From contig JAUJPP010000002.1 in the NCBI GenBank assembly GCA_030562195.1, positions 2,418,001 to 2,482,000 of the forward strand: a DNA stretch of 64,000 nucleotides, read 5' to 3'. Below, in pieces: positions 21,114 to 33,153 of the stretch (its first letter is position 1; each line of letters begins with the position of its first letter). This stretch comes from Nipponacmea schrenckii (taxonomy: Eukaryota > Mollusca > Gastropoda > Lottiidae). Position numbers and translations under genes: made by a program. Under the pieces are notes generated by a model, which had not been told where the DNA came from, ran no database searches, and worked only from the letters and a program-made list of their open reading frames with translations.

Positions 21114-21840
21114 CCCTGGCACCCATGGAGCAGGAAAAGACCAAAACTTGAGCTCAATTGGTGTATTTGGAAAAGTTAGCCATTAGTCATATTTTACTCT
21201 TATGGCCAATATGCAAGCCAAACACAACATTTTTTCAAAGTATTTTTTGTTCTATGGTAGATATTTGAGTTCTGTTTTTTCCCAAATCGACAGCTAACCC
21301 ATGTGGATGATGCTTGCAAATTTCATCTTTGTAGCTTGGTAACTTTGCGAGCAAAAAATTTATTTGTGTTTGGGTACCTTTCTGTGAAACATTGTGCAGA
21401 ATGGGAAAATTTCTAGTTTACAAACTTATGGATTTTAATTTGGTTTTTAAGGCTTTTTGAACTCCCTGGCACCCATGGAGCAGGAAAAGACTAAAACTTG
21501 AGCTCAATTGGTGTATTTGGAAAAGTTAGCCATTATTCATATTTGCCTCTTATGGCCTATATGCAAGCCAAACACAACAATTTTTCAAAGTATTTTTTGT
21601 TCTATGGCAGATATTTGAGTTCTGTTTTTGCCCTCGTGTCCAGATAGCCTATGTGGATGTTTGTGGCAAATCGCAGCCCTGCAGCTTTGTAACTTTTCGA
21701 GCAAAAAAAATTAGTTCTGTTTTTAGCACCTTTCTGTGAATCACACTGTGGAATAACCAAATTGCTAGTTTGCAAAGTTATGCATTTTAATTGGGTTTTG
21801 TTTTTTTTTAACTCATGGAGCTGTCAGGAGTAGGAAATGA
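21114..21840 (+). repeat. S340 satellite block, second copy of the tandem segment
   Basis: Two units about 350 bp apart (CCCATGTGGATG at about 21299; CCTATGTGGATG at about 21649) are each introduced by CTCCCTGGCACCCATGGAGC or a variant. They separate segment copy A from copy B. Confidence 0.85.
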
Positions 21841-22231
21841 CCAAGACTTGAGCTAAATTTGTTTATTTGAAAAAGTCAGCGATTGGTCATAATATGTTTG
21901 TTCGGTGCAAAAATGTCGTAACTGCATTTACCCTAAAAGTGAGAAAATCATAAAAGGAATATACTTTATATGTTGTATATATAATATCCATATACAGTAA
22001 TGTAAATGCTTTCTCCATAAAAAAAAATTTGGTTGCCATTAGCAAAATGTTACGACAGTTTTGCTCCAAACTTAATGATAGATATTTGGCAATGCATAAA
22101 TGTTGTATGTGACAGTTTGTTGGTTTTCTTCATCAAAAATACACGTTTAGATTAAATAATAACAATTTAATTAATTTTTAATTTAATTCATGGTTTATGA
22201 ATAAATATTTATCAACCTTAAGCGCTCATTC

Positions 22232-22465
22232 TCAATCATCTACTGGTAAATATGTGTAAAATGGATGACAATCGGTAGGAATATATTCGAGTAGTTTCAT
22301 CAGATCTTTCTTCTTTTCAAAGTCAATTGGAATTCTAGCTGAATAAGCGCACGGTATACTATAGGAGGAGTAGATAAATGTATGACCACGTTTTCTGTAT
22401 GATTTTTTTTCTATAAAATCTCCATTTAGCTCGGGTGAGAAAGACACTTTCACATCATTGGGTTC
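22232..22465 (-). CDS. Orphan 3' terminal exon of an unrecognised protein, copy B
   Basis: It is the paralogue of 18500-18739 with the same acceptor and open frame and a stop two codons earlier (after PVDD). Changes relative to copy A include Ser to Pro, Ile to Leu (twice), Gln to His, Gly to Arg and Lys to Asn, against one silent Leu codon change. Confidence 0.42.
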   Translation of the reverse strand, partial: EPNDVKVSFSPELNGDFIEKKSYRKRGHTFIYSSYSIPCAYSARIPIDFEKKKDLMKLLEYIPTDCHPFYTYLPVDD

Positions 22466-22727
22466 CTAAGAATATTTGAAATGGTAAATCGAAATAATGC
22501 CACTGAATGCATCCTGCTTGCTTAATTTCTTTGTGAGTAATTTCTTGTACAAAATATGCATTGCGTTTATTAGCAGATTTCATGTATTATATAGTTGGGT
22601 GGATATATAGTGCATAGAGTCATACTCATTTTCAATTTGACCTGATTCAAAGAATTTCTGTTCGATGGTTTTGATGTTGGTAGAATTGTGGAGAAAATGA
22701 ATTAGAGATCACATTATTTGGCAATCA

Positions 22728-23389
22728 CAGTTTGAGTTAGGCGTTTCTCATAGGAGCGACGGGCCCAAGAGAGGGGATAGGCAATAATGCGGTCGATGGC
22801 TGGTTGTGATAAAGACTTAGTTCGGATGAAGATAAGTTCTTCTTAAAGGTTGGTTTGATAATGATCGATCAGAGCCTGCGTTACGAGAGCCATGTCCGAT
22901 TGAGGGATCTAATATTCACAACGACAGCTGATATTTTCATTGCTGGACGGATAAAACTGTCCAACTCAGAGACAGCGTTTGAAGGTGAACGCCGGTTGTA
23001 GATGTAGACACTGCATAACTTGGAAGAATACCTTAACAAAGGGTTCTTCCTCATTATGAGTGGGAACTGGTTGGCGTCTGTGTGTTGGTGTGCGTTTCTG
23101 GTGGTTATCTTTGGATGGGTAGGCTGTATTGTGGGCAGGTCGATGGCTATCTCTGGATGAATAGACAGTGTTGTGGGTTGGTCGGTGGTGGGGTGGGATA
23201 TAAATGGCTGGATTGGTTGGTGGTCGACGGTTGGTGATGGTAGAGGTCTATGGAATACGGGGCCGTTGTAGGGTACGTGATGTTGGTTTGATTGGCGATT
23301 AGAAATGCAATGTCTGGCTTCTTGCCAGTGGTTGTCGAAGTTGCGGAGCATACTGAAAATATGTCTAGGTTAGACGGGGAATGTTCAGC
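22728..23389 (-). pseudogene. PLE ORF1 fragment, copy B
   Basis: It is the same piece of ORF1 as in copy A (MLRNFDNHWQEARH at the start), with different small deletions and at least two frame changes. It is joined to the PLE terminal piece at 23390-23424 by the same unusual junction, so the fusion predates the segmental duplication. Confidence 0.8.
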
Positions 23390-23402
23390 GGTTTTCGAAA
23401 TA

Positions 23403-23708
23403 TTATTCTTTATCAAGTGTCAAACAGTATTAGCTCAGAAAGGGCTATGGCCGTTTCAAAGATTTGGTTTCCGCATATCAAACGAAAAAGTCTTCTGCGC
23501 ACGGATTGGTGTAGAAAACATGGAGGGCTTCCATGGTACAAAAACAATCCACACAGTACTTGTTAATGGCTCTGAAAAGGTTAATGAACAGTCAAAGCCA
23601 ATTAGAGTTAACTATGCACAGCCTAATCCAGTTTCGATAAATCTTTTCTCTATGATAAGAATGAGAGAAAAGTCAGTGTTAAAAGGTGATGAGAACATAG
23701 TCTCATAA
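23403..23708 (+). CDS. Unrecognised ORF containing GFHGTK motif, copy B
   Basis: The frame is continuous from RFGFRISNEKVF through CARIGVENMEGFHGTKTIHT to KGDENIVS and stops at 23706-23708. It lacks a 12-nt stretch and one further short stretch that copy A has. The reading frame upstream runs into PLE ORF1 antisense sequence, so the true start is unknown. Confidence 0.3.
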   Translation, partial: LFFIKCQTVLAQKGLWPFQRFGFRISNEKVFCARIGVENMEGFHGTKTIHTVLVNGSEKVNEQSKPIRVNYAQPNPVSINLFSMIRMREKSVLKGDENIVS

Positions 23709-23775
23709 AAGCACTGGCCTAGGTCACAAAGTAAAGAGTCAGTGTTCGACTTAATAGAAAGAAAATGCAAAAAGC

Positions 23776-23861
23776 TTGAACAGGGAATCGAACCCCCGAC
23801 CTCAAAGTTGCCAAGCAAAAGGTTGCCGAGCCATCGCCAAACCCACCAGGCCACCGAGACC
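23776..23861 (-). mobile_element. tRNA-like SINE head, copy B
   Basis: It is the paralogue of 20118-20206, with a better B box (GGGTTCGATTCCC). Confidence 0.6.
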
Positions 23862-24219
23862 GATAACCTTACGTGACCTCTTACAACCTAGCCATATTTG
23901 ATAGAGGAAGCAACATCTTTTGGTAAGTGTTTACGCTAGAATTGGTACAGCTTAATTGACGAAAGGAAATTGAATCGAAAAAAAGGGCGAAAATTGTTTC
24001 GATCTGTCTCAGGTTTACTGATGTTGTTCAAAATGCATGACGAAGAAAGCTTTCAATTTTGCATCGACTATTGCCCTTGAAACGGTTTCGTCGTTTTTTT
24101 TCTTTTGTTTTTTGTTTTTGCGCATTAGCAAGATCATGACCGACCATTTCCGTCTGGAAGATCAGAACAGTGACTATGAAATTCAGTCAGGATAGTTAGT
24201 ACTAGTATTATGAGTACAT

Positions 24220-24415
24220 AGTTTAATTTCAGTCTGGTTAAACCGGACAAAAATCATATGGAAAGATTTACGCCTGGATGATTAAGACTACGAGCAATTA
24301 CAACCCAAGCTATACCCTGTAAAACGAGACAATCGTGACTTTCGAAAGTTATTGGTACGAATGTGGAATTTCACACAGTTGGGCAGCTTGGTTCAACAAT
24401 TTGGCTCATAAATCG
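24220..24415 (+). pseudogene. Unrecognised exon-like ORF, copy B (frameshifted)
   Basis: It is the paralogue of 20639-20826. A single-base loss in the run before ACGCCTGGATG and another near 24315 break the frame kept in copy A. The acceptor-like TTTAATTTCAG is retained. Confidence 0.45.
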
Positions 24416-24989
24416 CTTACTTATAATTTATAACCGCTAGTTTTTTGAAATGAGACATACAAACACATTGCAAAAGAGGTCACAAAATCTCGGTAGCCAA
24501 ATCTAGAAAAAAATCCACACAATTTTTCATTTTTGGCCAGTTAGATACGAGTAATTCTGAACAAACCCTGACTCGAAGGTTCAGAACGTGCCGACAAATT
24601 AGACCAATTATCACCAATCAGTGTCACTCAACCTGAATTTTCATCAGTAGATTAAAGCTGAACTGCGATTGGATAATGATATTTCAACCAATGAAAGTCA
24701 GACAACATTACATTAAACACAGTCGCCCATGTTCTTCATCATGTGGTACCGACCGTCAATTTAGCTCAGGGATAGGTTTCGGGGAAGGGAGGGATTGAGT
24801 CTCCCAGATGTGCAGGCCTAGGGTGGAACACATATTTTATTGAGAAATGGGGATCTGGTTCTGTTGGATAATTTTCTTATGTTCTGATCTGAAATTAAAA
24901 TCGGCGAGAAGTATAGTACCTGTTAAGTACAGATGGTTTTTAGTTCATTATGAACAAGGTTGTCATTTTAGTTCTGATTTTTGGAATAT

Positions 24990-26556
24990 GCAACTACCAT
25001 TTTCTGCTTATAGACATGGGGAAATTTCTCTTGAAGACTCTTCTAATGGGCATGAACTATCTTGCTTGCTTTATTAATGGTTGTATTGAAGGGGACGACA
25101 AAGGGTGATATGCCCACACTGTGGTGAATATTAAGTCATATTGGTCTTGCTGTATTTAATGTCTCAATCCAATGGGTTTCTCTTGATTGATGGAATTTGG
25201 TAGTTTCATCTTACGGCAAGTCGATTTATATGCGCTAAATTGGGGTTAGGGCGAGATCGTCAAGTGAATGGTCGTCAAGATTAAAATGATTAGAAACAGG
25301 CTTGTCTTTTTTTTATTTAATATCTGATCTGTGAGCATTAAAACAAGTGCGTTATTTGTTCTTTGTTTCCCGACATAGTGTCTGGGACATTTTTTACATG
25401 AAATTAAGTATATTACATTCGAGTTTTCACATGTTACGTGCTCTTGGATCGGGTATCTTTTGTTCGTAGAGTTACTTAAAAAATAATGAGTTTCGGATAT
25501 ATGTTTTGCATCTGGTTGACATGCATGGGGCACTCCTTAAGCCTTGAGGTTCTTCAGCATAAAGTCTATTTTGTGCTAAGGTGGAATTTTTTTATGTTTC
25601 GTAAAAATCGTTTAGAGTATCCACGCTCTTTCAGTTGTGAAAAAACAATCGTACAGGCTTGGTTGAAATCAGAAGACCTTGTGCATATTCGGTGAAATCG
25701 TAAAACTTGTAACTTAATTATTCCAGAAAACGTATCTTTTGGATGACATGAACTTTTATGCAAAAGTCGATGAGTGTCGGTCTCTTTGAAATATACTTTA
25801 ATATCTAGTTTATTAGTCTCTGCTATGGAATCACCTTAAAAGACAGTGGTATCGAGAAAATATATGCTTTTGTGGCTGACGTTGGCTGTTAGTTTGATGG
25901 ACGAGTGGTGGATTTCAAAGAATTGCCAAAACTGTTCTATAGAGTAAGTCCAAACCATGAAAATGTCATCTTAAAACCGTCCATAAAAAAAAGTGGTTCA
26001 ATGGACAAAGGGGTAATACTTCACGTTCCCACTCTGCCGTGAAAAGGTTTGCGTAAGAAGGGGCGAATAGTTTGCCCATGGCAGTGCCTGAAGTCTTAAA
26101 TATGTTTTACCATTAAATGTGAAATCATTGCGGCTAAGACAAATCTCTAAAAGCTGTAGAATTGCATGGTGGGGTCTGTCTGGATCTGGGTTTCTATTGA
26201 AAGCTTTGCGAACTGACATTACGCCGGTTGTAGTTACGTCAATAGAAATTAAAAAAGCATTTGAAGGAACTTGGAGATTTTTTATTTTATTCACAATTTC
26301 AGTTGTGTCCTTAAGGTAGGCTCGATGTTGACATGCTAGTTGTAGTAAGAAATAACCAATGTTTTCTGACACTGCATGACTCACTACCACAGTTAGAGAT
26401 AATCGGGTGGCCTTTAGGGATTCTATTAGGCATAAACCAATCCTTGGTAGGATTCTTACGGCAATCAGATTTGACAGAAAGATAGCCATATTGTTTCTGT
26501 TTTAAATGACTTGTTTTAACTAAATCGGCAAGAATATTGTTTATCATACTAGCAGT
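24990..26556 (-). pseudogene. PLE RT and GIY-YIG segment, copy 2
   Basis: The GIY-YIG domain is better preserved than in copy 1. The frame 25533-25246 reads NVIYLISCKKCPRHYVGKQR, giving the GIY-like IYL and the YVG motif with a downstream Arg. The RT part (26489-25998) has AFLISIDVTTTGVM, where the Tyr-Thr-Asn part of block A is lost, then LQLLEICLSRNDF. Several frame changes exist. The upstream RT N-terminal frame (26637-26311) holds KGHPIISNCGSES but begins inside the LINE. Confidence 0.83.
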
Positions 26557-28640
26557 ATTTAAACAGTATTTTATTAACAGAGATATAATGGTACATAAAG
26601 TAATGCATATAATGGGATACAGTAACAAGACAGACACTGCTTATATAAAACCGCTTCCTGTTAGGCTTGAGAGAAACTAGCAAAATGATAGATATTTAGA
26701 TAAATAAATAAACACTTGAATGATATAGGTTCAGAAACAGTGCACTGATGTGAAGACGAATAAAATTAAAAATAATTAAAAAATAAAAAGTGTGCAATGT
26801 TGGCAAGATAGTTTATAAATTCATAAATACAGTGGAATTGAACTTTACATAGAACCATATCTTATTCCACACTGATTTTTAGGTAAGGGGGGGGGGGGGT
26901 CACAATGGAGTGTATTCAGTTTTGGAGAATCGTTTGGAAGGAAGAATGAATGAGAAAGTTTGAGAAAGTATTAGTTCATTTTCAGTTCGTTTTAATAGGT
27001 TAGAGCAGTGTGGGGGATCGAGGACCTTTCTATAGCGAGGTGCTAGGGTTTCAATTGTCTTGCTTCCTGCATATATATAGGATATGATGTGATGTACCTC
27101 TAGGTAAACCAGTTATAGTTCTTATCGCATCAGGGTGTAGAGATTCTAAGTTATCTGATTTCTCTTTTTGCTGCAATTATTCCATAGACAATCAGCATAC
27201 TCAAATAAGGGGAGGATCAAAGTTTAATAAATAATTTCTAGTTTGACGTAAGAGTCTATATTTAAAAGTTCTAAAGATATTTACTATTTTACTGATTTGG
27301 GAACTGATATATTCAAGGTGATTGTTCCAGAGACATTTAGGATTCAGGATTATACCCAGATGCTTATGTAAATCATTATCTTTTATTACATGGTCATTGA
27401 AATTGAGGCTAAATATATAAGGCTGTTAATTGCGTGAAAAGGTTAAACTTTTTTGCTGGATTGAAATTGACTTTCGATCGTTTTGACCAGTTATGAATAC
27501 GCTCAATGTCAGAATTCAGTTGTTCTTGAGCTGTACGGGGATTGACTATTGTTAGATAAAGGGACGTATCATCTGAAAAAATTCTGATATTAGACGATAT
27601 GTTGTTGGTTATATCGTTGATATAAACCAAAAAAAGAAGGGGTCCGAGAATTGAACCCTGGGGAACACCAGCTGAAACATGTTTAACAGAGGAGGTTTCA
27701 CCGTTTAGAACAACCTTTTGATAGCGGCCCGAAAGATAATTCTTTAGGAGGTAGAGAGTACCACTACGAATTTCCAAAGAGGATAATATTAGTAGGAGTC
27801 ATCGGTGCCATACCCTATCAAAAGCTTTACTTATATCATAGAAGATAGCTTTGACTTCATACATTTTGTCTAATGCATTGTTTAGATGGTTATATAACTC
27901 GAGAAGCTGGTATACTGAAGAATGGTTAGGTAGAAAGACTGAAATGGTGTTATGAACCTTGTCTCTTGAATGAAGTTGTAAATATGATGATAAATATTTT
28001 TTCAAAGACCTTACCTAATGAGCTTTGAAGAGAGATAGGGCGATAGTTACTACAGATATGAGCATCACCTTTTTTGCATATGGAGACAACATAAGCTGAT
28101 TTCCAACATAATGAACAAGAATAGGGAATAGTTTAGACAATGAATAGCTAAGATAGTTGGCAGAAGCCTTAAGAATACAGTTATTAATCTGGTCTGATCC
28201 GCAAGATTTCTTTGGTGATAAGGTTGACAGAATATTGTGGACTATTTATTCAGTTTTGACAAGATCACAGATTTCAAATGTACAAAAGGGTAGATTAGGA
28301 AGAGGGTCACATTCATTGTCAGAAAAAACGATTGAGAGACAAAAAGTCATTGAGTGTATTGGCCTTTTCTTTAGTATCAAATAGAAGTTGGTAATTATGG
28401 TAGAGTGGCGGAATTTCTTTACTATCATTTCCAATTCTTATACAAATCTTTTTGAAAAGAGACCACCATTTTGTTTCATCGAATGAGTTGGTGCTGATTT
28501 TTACATCAATATTTTCATTGTATTCACGTTTAGATTTTCGAATAGCGGCAGTAACCTGATTTCTGACGAGTCGAAACTGTTTTTGTGAATGCGATACCTA
28601 GATCGAATCAGTCTTCTGACAGTGCCATTTAGCCATCTAA
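26557..28640 (-). mobile_element. 5'-truncated LINE inserted into PLE copy 2
   Basis: Its limits are defined by where the PLE alignment stops and resumes. The 3' end on the plus strand begins TTTAAACAGTATTTTATTAA. A G-run (about 26887-26899) lies in the 3' part. The family differs from the 3538-4965 LINE. No clear target duplication is seen. Confidence 0.82.
26880..28640 (-). pseudogene. LINE reverse transcriptase (jockey/Rex-like), frameshifted
   Basis: On the minus strand the order is KSCGSDQINNCILKA (RT block 1), SVFLPNHSSVYQLLELYNH, AIFYDISKAFDRVWH (block with the first catalytic Asp), then in the frame 27777-27409 SAGVPQGSILGPLLFLVYIN and IRIFSDDTSLYLT (catalytic DD, with Ser for the usual Ala). 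It continues with RIHNWSKRSKVNFNPAK. The C-terminal region is interrupted by stops. The endonuclease is absent. Confidence 0.85.
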
Positions 28641-28718
28641 AATGTAATCTTCCCTATTTCATATAACGCAACATGAACCTTTGTCACTCGTTTTAGTTAC
28701 AATGCTATCGCATTTTTT

Positions 28719-29060
28719 TTAAAGTAAATTTAACGCTTCACGTTCTATAACTCGCATAAGATTAGGCTTCTCGTGTGTTATGGAAAGATTTGCTATTTGG
28801 TTATTCATACTTGCAGATACGTTTAATATTTCAGGATGGATGGCGGCTTTAGATGGCTTCCATGTGGATTTGGGAATAACGATTGTTCTAGCACCACGTG
28901 GAGGGTGGTTTCGAAAAAAGTATGTGCAACTGAGATTACGTTGAAATCGTTCAATTGACGGTTGAAGATAATCAAGGTTAGGTGATTTAGGAGTCGGAAT
29001 AAATTTAAGTCCACGGTCTAAGATTGAATGCTGGAGGGGTATGAGAATTTTTCGACTCAA
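28719..29060 (-). pseudogene. PLE ORF2 N-terminal segment, copy 2
   Basis: This 113-residue frame includes LSRKILIPLQHSILDRGLKF and PNLDYLQPSIERFQRNLSC and ends at VIEREALNLL. It matches copy 1 at 9041-9380. It stands on the far side of the LINE insertion and is upstream of the RT. Confidence 0.85.
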
Positions 29061-29085
29061 GTTAAAGACGGTTTGGCCTAGCGGT

Positions 29086-30220
29086 TCGCCATGTTCCTTG
29101 TTTTATTGGTGTATATAAACATGGCTCTGGTTAGCTTCCACGATGTTTGCAATACATTCCTTTTGGAAATGCGGTGCAATGCGTCTTATTATTTGGATGC
29201 TATGCTCGTCAGACCTATGCTTTTTCGTAAACGTGTTTTATACAGCTAATTAAAGCACTTCTCTAGTATTAGTTTTAGGTGTTTTTTATGATGTTTTCAT
29301 GCGTGGCGTATAAATTTATTCACGAAAGGACTGACATACCTCAAATAACAGTATGACGGCTGCAACAACGATGAAAATCGTAGAACGTAACGTGTTCCAG
29401 TTCAAAACCTTATAACACGGCTTAAATAAATACAGAAATAAATACAAAATTAAATTCAAATAAACAAAAAGATACAAGATAAGTTTAAAATCAAAATTTA
29501 AAACAATATAAATATATAAATAATTGATGAATTGGAAAAAATAAAAACTTATACTGACAGCAATTCCATGCTAACTGAACATAAATGCAAAATTTCAAAA
29601 GTGTTTTTTTTTTAGTATTTACCTACATCAAATTATTCAGTTATGTCCAACCCTCCCTTTAAATATAATTTCCACCTTAATATGTTTACAATGGTTGATA
29701 ATTTCAACCTTCAACATCATGTACTTAAACGTGCATTATTAATTAATATTTACTTACTATAGCTAAAAGTGGATTCTTCCATAGAAGATTCAAATTTGGG
29801 TCAATCATGATCATCTTAACAAAATTTATTGTAAATGATTGCATCATAAAATTTCAGCTCTCTGAGAACATCTTATTTTTTACGGTCACGTAAGTCACAA
29901 AAGTAAGTATTCACTGCTATAATCTTAATATTTTTCAATTCGATTTTATAAATTTCATGTCAAAATGTGCATCTTAGCAAGAGAAACAAGTTGATGCAAA
30001 TTTTATTCAACCTGCCCTTTTTTGCTCTTTGAACGAATGCCTCAAAGATTCGTAACGTGAGTCACATGTCAGGCGAGTCACACTGGTTAGGCCTATGGTT
30101 TGATACTTGTTATTTGTTGACCGAAATGTCTAATGTATGAAAATTTTGTCATCTCAAATTTATTCTATTTTTAATTTCAATATCAGGATTAATGTGAATT
30201 TGCCTCTATCTCTTTTACAA
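29086..30220. other. AT-rich stretch without recognised feature
   Basis: I see no ORF of interest, no satellite landmark and no terminal repeats. It lies between the end of PLE copy 2 and a decayed transposon-type gene, and may be the 5' flank of the latter. Confidence 0.5.
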
Positions 30221-31570
30221 TGGCCTTGACAGAGGCTGAAAGACAAAGAAAGAGGCGACAAAAACTGAAAAACACTGGACATGATTCAAAATACAAAGAA
30301 CTTCACCGTGAACACGTTCGTATTTATCGACAGAGGCAAAAGGAAGAATTTCTCAAGGAGTCAGAACATAAGACAGATTTTGTTTGAAAGAAGAGGGAAA
30401 GACAGGTTACGACAGGCTAAATTTAGAAAAAATAATGAAAAATCGATGCCCCTTCAATCCCAACAGGTTTTTCTTCTAAGTGCTCCCTAAACCGAGCTGT
30501 CAACAAGGTTAATACGACTACCTTTGGGTAAAAAAAAAAGAAGAGTGAAGTTATCCGAAAACTTGTAAACGATTTTAATGTTGAAATAGACAAATTAAAG
30601 AAATTAGAAAGAAGTGAAAAGGTCTCAGAATTGACTACTCATGCTGTTACCAATGTTTATCATAGAGAAGGTATAAGCAGAATTTGCCCAGGAAGAAGGG
30701 ATACAATAACTGTTAGGAACAAAGAAAATCACTTAAAAAAAAAATGCAGAAGAGGCATCTTGTTCTTAGTATCAAAGAAACATATGCTATGTTCAAAGAG
30801 GAAAATCCAAACCTTAAAATAGGATTTAGTAAATTCGCAGAATTTCATCCACCCGATGTTTTGCTGAGTTCACAAATACCAACCGATTTTTGTCAGTGCA
30901 TCTATCACCAAAACTCTTATGAAGACAAACTTTAGAATTATTCCTTAGACGATGAAACTAAGTGGTTTATTTGGAAGGAAGAAAACGGTCGAATTATTAA
31001 ATTTCCTATGACAGCCACCTTACAAGGCCTTTTGATCACGTCTGTAACATGGCACCAAAATTTTTCAAGCATTGTTTCATGAAGAGAAAACAATTTTTAT
31101 CCTATGAAGCTGATAATGATGTTGCCAAAAAAGAAGATTCAAAGGTTGCTGTTTTGCAGATGGATATCGCTGAGACTTTTAAATGTGCTGCTCAAGATGA
31201 GGTTTAGTCAGCACATTGTAATCAAGCTCAAGTCACCATTTTTATTACTTGCACATGGTTCCGAATCATAAGCGATGTTCTTATCCATGCTAAAAAATGC
31301 TCAATAATATTCACAGATGAAATTTTATCTAAGGTTTGTGGTCCTGGGGTGGGCCTTTCAGTCAGTTTAAAAACAGATTTGTTTTGCAGCATAAGATATA
31401 CTTCAGAAAAAGCATGATGTTAAAATCCCATGGAATTTCAGTGCAACTGGGATAGGGGCAACGGTGAAAAGAATGTCAGCAGAACAAGTTAAAAAGAGAA
31501 ATTTAATTATACAACTCTAGTCATTTCTTTGCAACAGTTCAAAATTTTTCAGTTGCTACATCTATTATAA
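30221..31570 (+). pseudogene. Decayed gene of a widespread, probably transposon-derived animal family
   Basis: It starts MALTEAERQRKRRQKL, followed by KYKELHREHVRIYRQRQKE, a basic coiled N-terminus. After frameshifts come QKRHLVLSIKETYAMFKEEN, IGFSKFAEFHPPDVLLSSQI and CQCIYHQNSYEDKL. Then follow KCAAQDEV with SAHCNQAQVTIFI, and finally IPWNFSATGIGATVKRMS. These motifs in this order match many uncharacterised cnidarian, mollusc and insect proteins, remembered as repetitive and with a GKGAVDGIGG-like segment that is deleted here. At least eight stops or frameshifts are present. No terminal inverted repeats were identified. Confidence 0.6.
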
Positions 31571-31675
31571 ATAGTTCTGAATTGCAGTCTAAATTACAGG
31601 AGATGAATTTAAAGCAATCTTTTTTTACCTTTTTACCTTTTCAAATTCCGAGAATATTCAGGTCTTTGGGGTTTT

Positions 31676-33148
31676 ATTTTTAACTCCCTGTTGTCAGGAG
31701 TAGCCAATAACCAAGACTTGAGCTAAATTTGTTTATTTGGAAAAGTTAGCCATTGTTCATATCTGGCTGCATTGACCTATATACAAGCCATATACCAACT
31801 TTTTCAAAAGTTTTTCTTGATCTATGAAAGATATTTGATTTCTGTTTTTGCACACGTGTCCAGATAGCCCATGTGGATGTTTGTGGCAAATCGCAACTCT
31901 CTAGCTTGGTAACTTTCCGCGCAAAGCACCTTTCTGTGAATAACAATGTGGAATGGCCAAATTGCTAGTTCGCAAAGTTATGCATTTTAATTAGGTTTTG
32001 GGGGTTTTTTTGAACTCCCTAAGCTATCAGGAGTACGAAATGACCAAGACTTGAGCTGAATTTGTTTATTTGGAAAAGTAGCCATTAGTCATGTTTGGCT
32101 GCACTGGCCTATATGCAAACCATATACCAACTCTTTCAAAAGTTTTTCTTGATCCATGGCAGATATTTGAGTTCTGTTTTTGCCCAATTGTCAAGATAGC
32201 CCATGTGGATGTGCGTGGCAAATTGCAGCTTTATAACTTTTCGAGCAAAAAAAATATTTGTGTTTGAGCACCTATCTGTGAATCACAGTGTGGAATGACC
32301 AAATTGCCAGTTTGCAAAGTAAGGCATTTTAAGTCAGGAGAGGGAAATGACCAAGACTTGAGCTTAATTTGATTATTTGGAAAGTTAGCCATTTGTCATA
32401 TCTGGCTGTTCTGGCCTATATGCAGAGCATATACCAACTTTATCCAAAGTTTTTCTTGATCTATGGCAGATATTTGAGTTCTGTTTATGCCAATGTCTCC
32501 AGATAGCCCATGTGGATGTTTGTGGCAAATTGCAGCCTTGCAGCTTTGTAACTTTTCGCGCAAAAAAATTATTTGTGTTTGGGCATCTTTCTGTGAATCA
32601 CAGTGTGGAATGAGCAAATTGCTAGCTTGCAAAGTTATTCATTTTAATTTGGGTTTTAAGGGTTTTAACTCCCTGAGCTGTCAGGAGAAGGAAATGACAA
32701 AGACTTGAGCTTAATTTGTTTATTTGGAAAAGTTAGCGATTGATCATATCTGGCTGTACTGGGCTATATGCAAGCCAAATATCCAGATTTTCAAAAGTAT
32801 CCATTGATCTATGGTAGATATTTGAGTTCTTTTTTGCCCACATGTCCAGATAGCCCATGTGGATATTTCCTGCAAATTCCAGCTTTGTAGGTTTGTAAAT
32901 TTTTCGCAACAATTTTATTTTTGTTTGAGCACCTTTCTGTGAAACACTGTGTGGAATGACCAAATTGCTAGTTTGCAAACTTATGGATTTTTATTGCGTT
33001 TTTTGAGTATTTTGATGTCCCTGGCACCCAATTGGCCAGAAAAGAGCAAGACTGGTTTATTTGGCAAAGTGAGCTATTTGTCATATTTGGTTTTATTGGT
33101 CTATATGCAAGCCGAATACATATAGTTTTAAGAGTCTTGAACTATAAA
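31676..33148 (+). repeat. S340 satellite array (best-preserved, ~4.5 units)
   Basis: AGCCCATGTGGATG-type landmarks at about 31867, 32199, 32504 and 32853 give unit lengths of about 305-350 bp. Each unit carries TGACCAAGACTTGAGCT, ATATGCAAGCCA, GATATTTGAGTTCTG and TGTGAATCACAG-like blocks. ORFs here are repeat by-products. Confidence 0.9.
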
Positions 33149-33153
33149 ATATA

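Larger units (their letters stand above)
21150..24693. repeat. Tandem segmental duplication, copy B
   Basis: The content order is the same as in copy A. Differences are mostly substitutions and small indels, and copy B lacks several short stretches. After CAACCAATGA the sequence turns unique (24694-24774, nothing recognised) before PLE copy 2. Confidence 0.85.
24779..29085 (-). mobile_element. Penelope-like retroelement copy 2, interrupted by a LINE
   Basis: 24779-26556 matches PLE copy 1 from its 3' end (GGGAAGGGAGGGATTGA) to the RT N-terminal part. 28641-29085 matches the N-terminal part of ORF2. Between them sits a LINE, with about 74 bp of PLE sequence (copy 1 positions near 8872-8945) missing at the junction. 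ORF1 is absent; the copy ends at about 29085. Confidence 0.88.

Noticed and set aside
26886..26900. G-run as a G-quadruplex regulatory element
   Set aside because: A single homopolymer in a LINE 3' region with no companion G-tracts; more likely a sequence instability feature.
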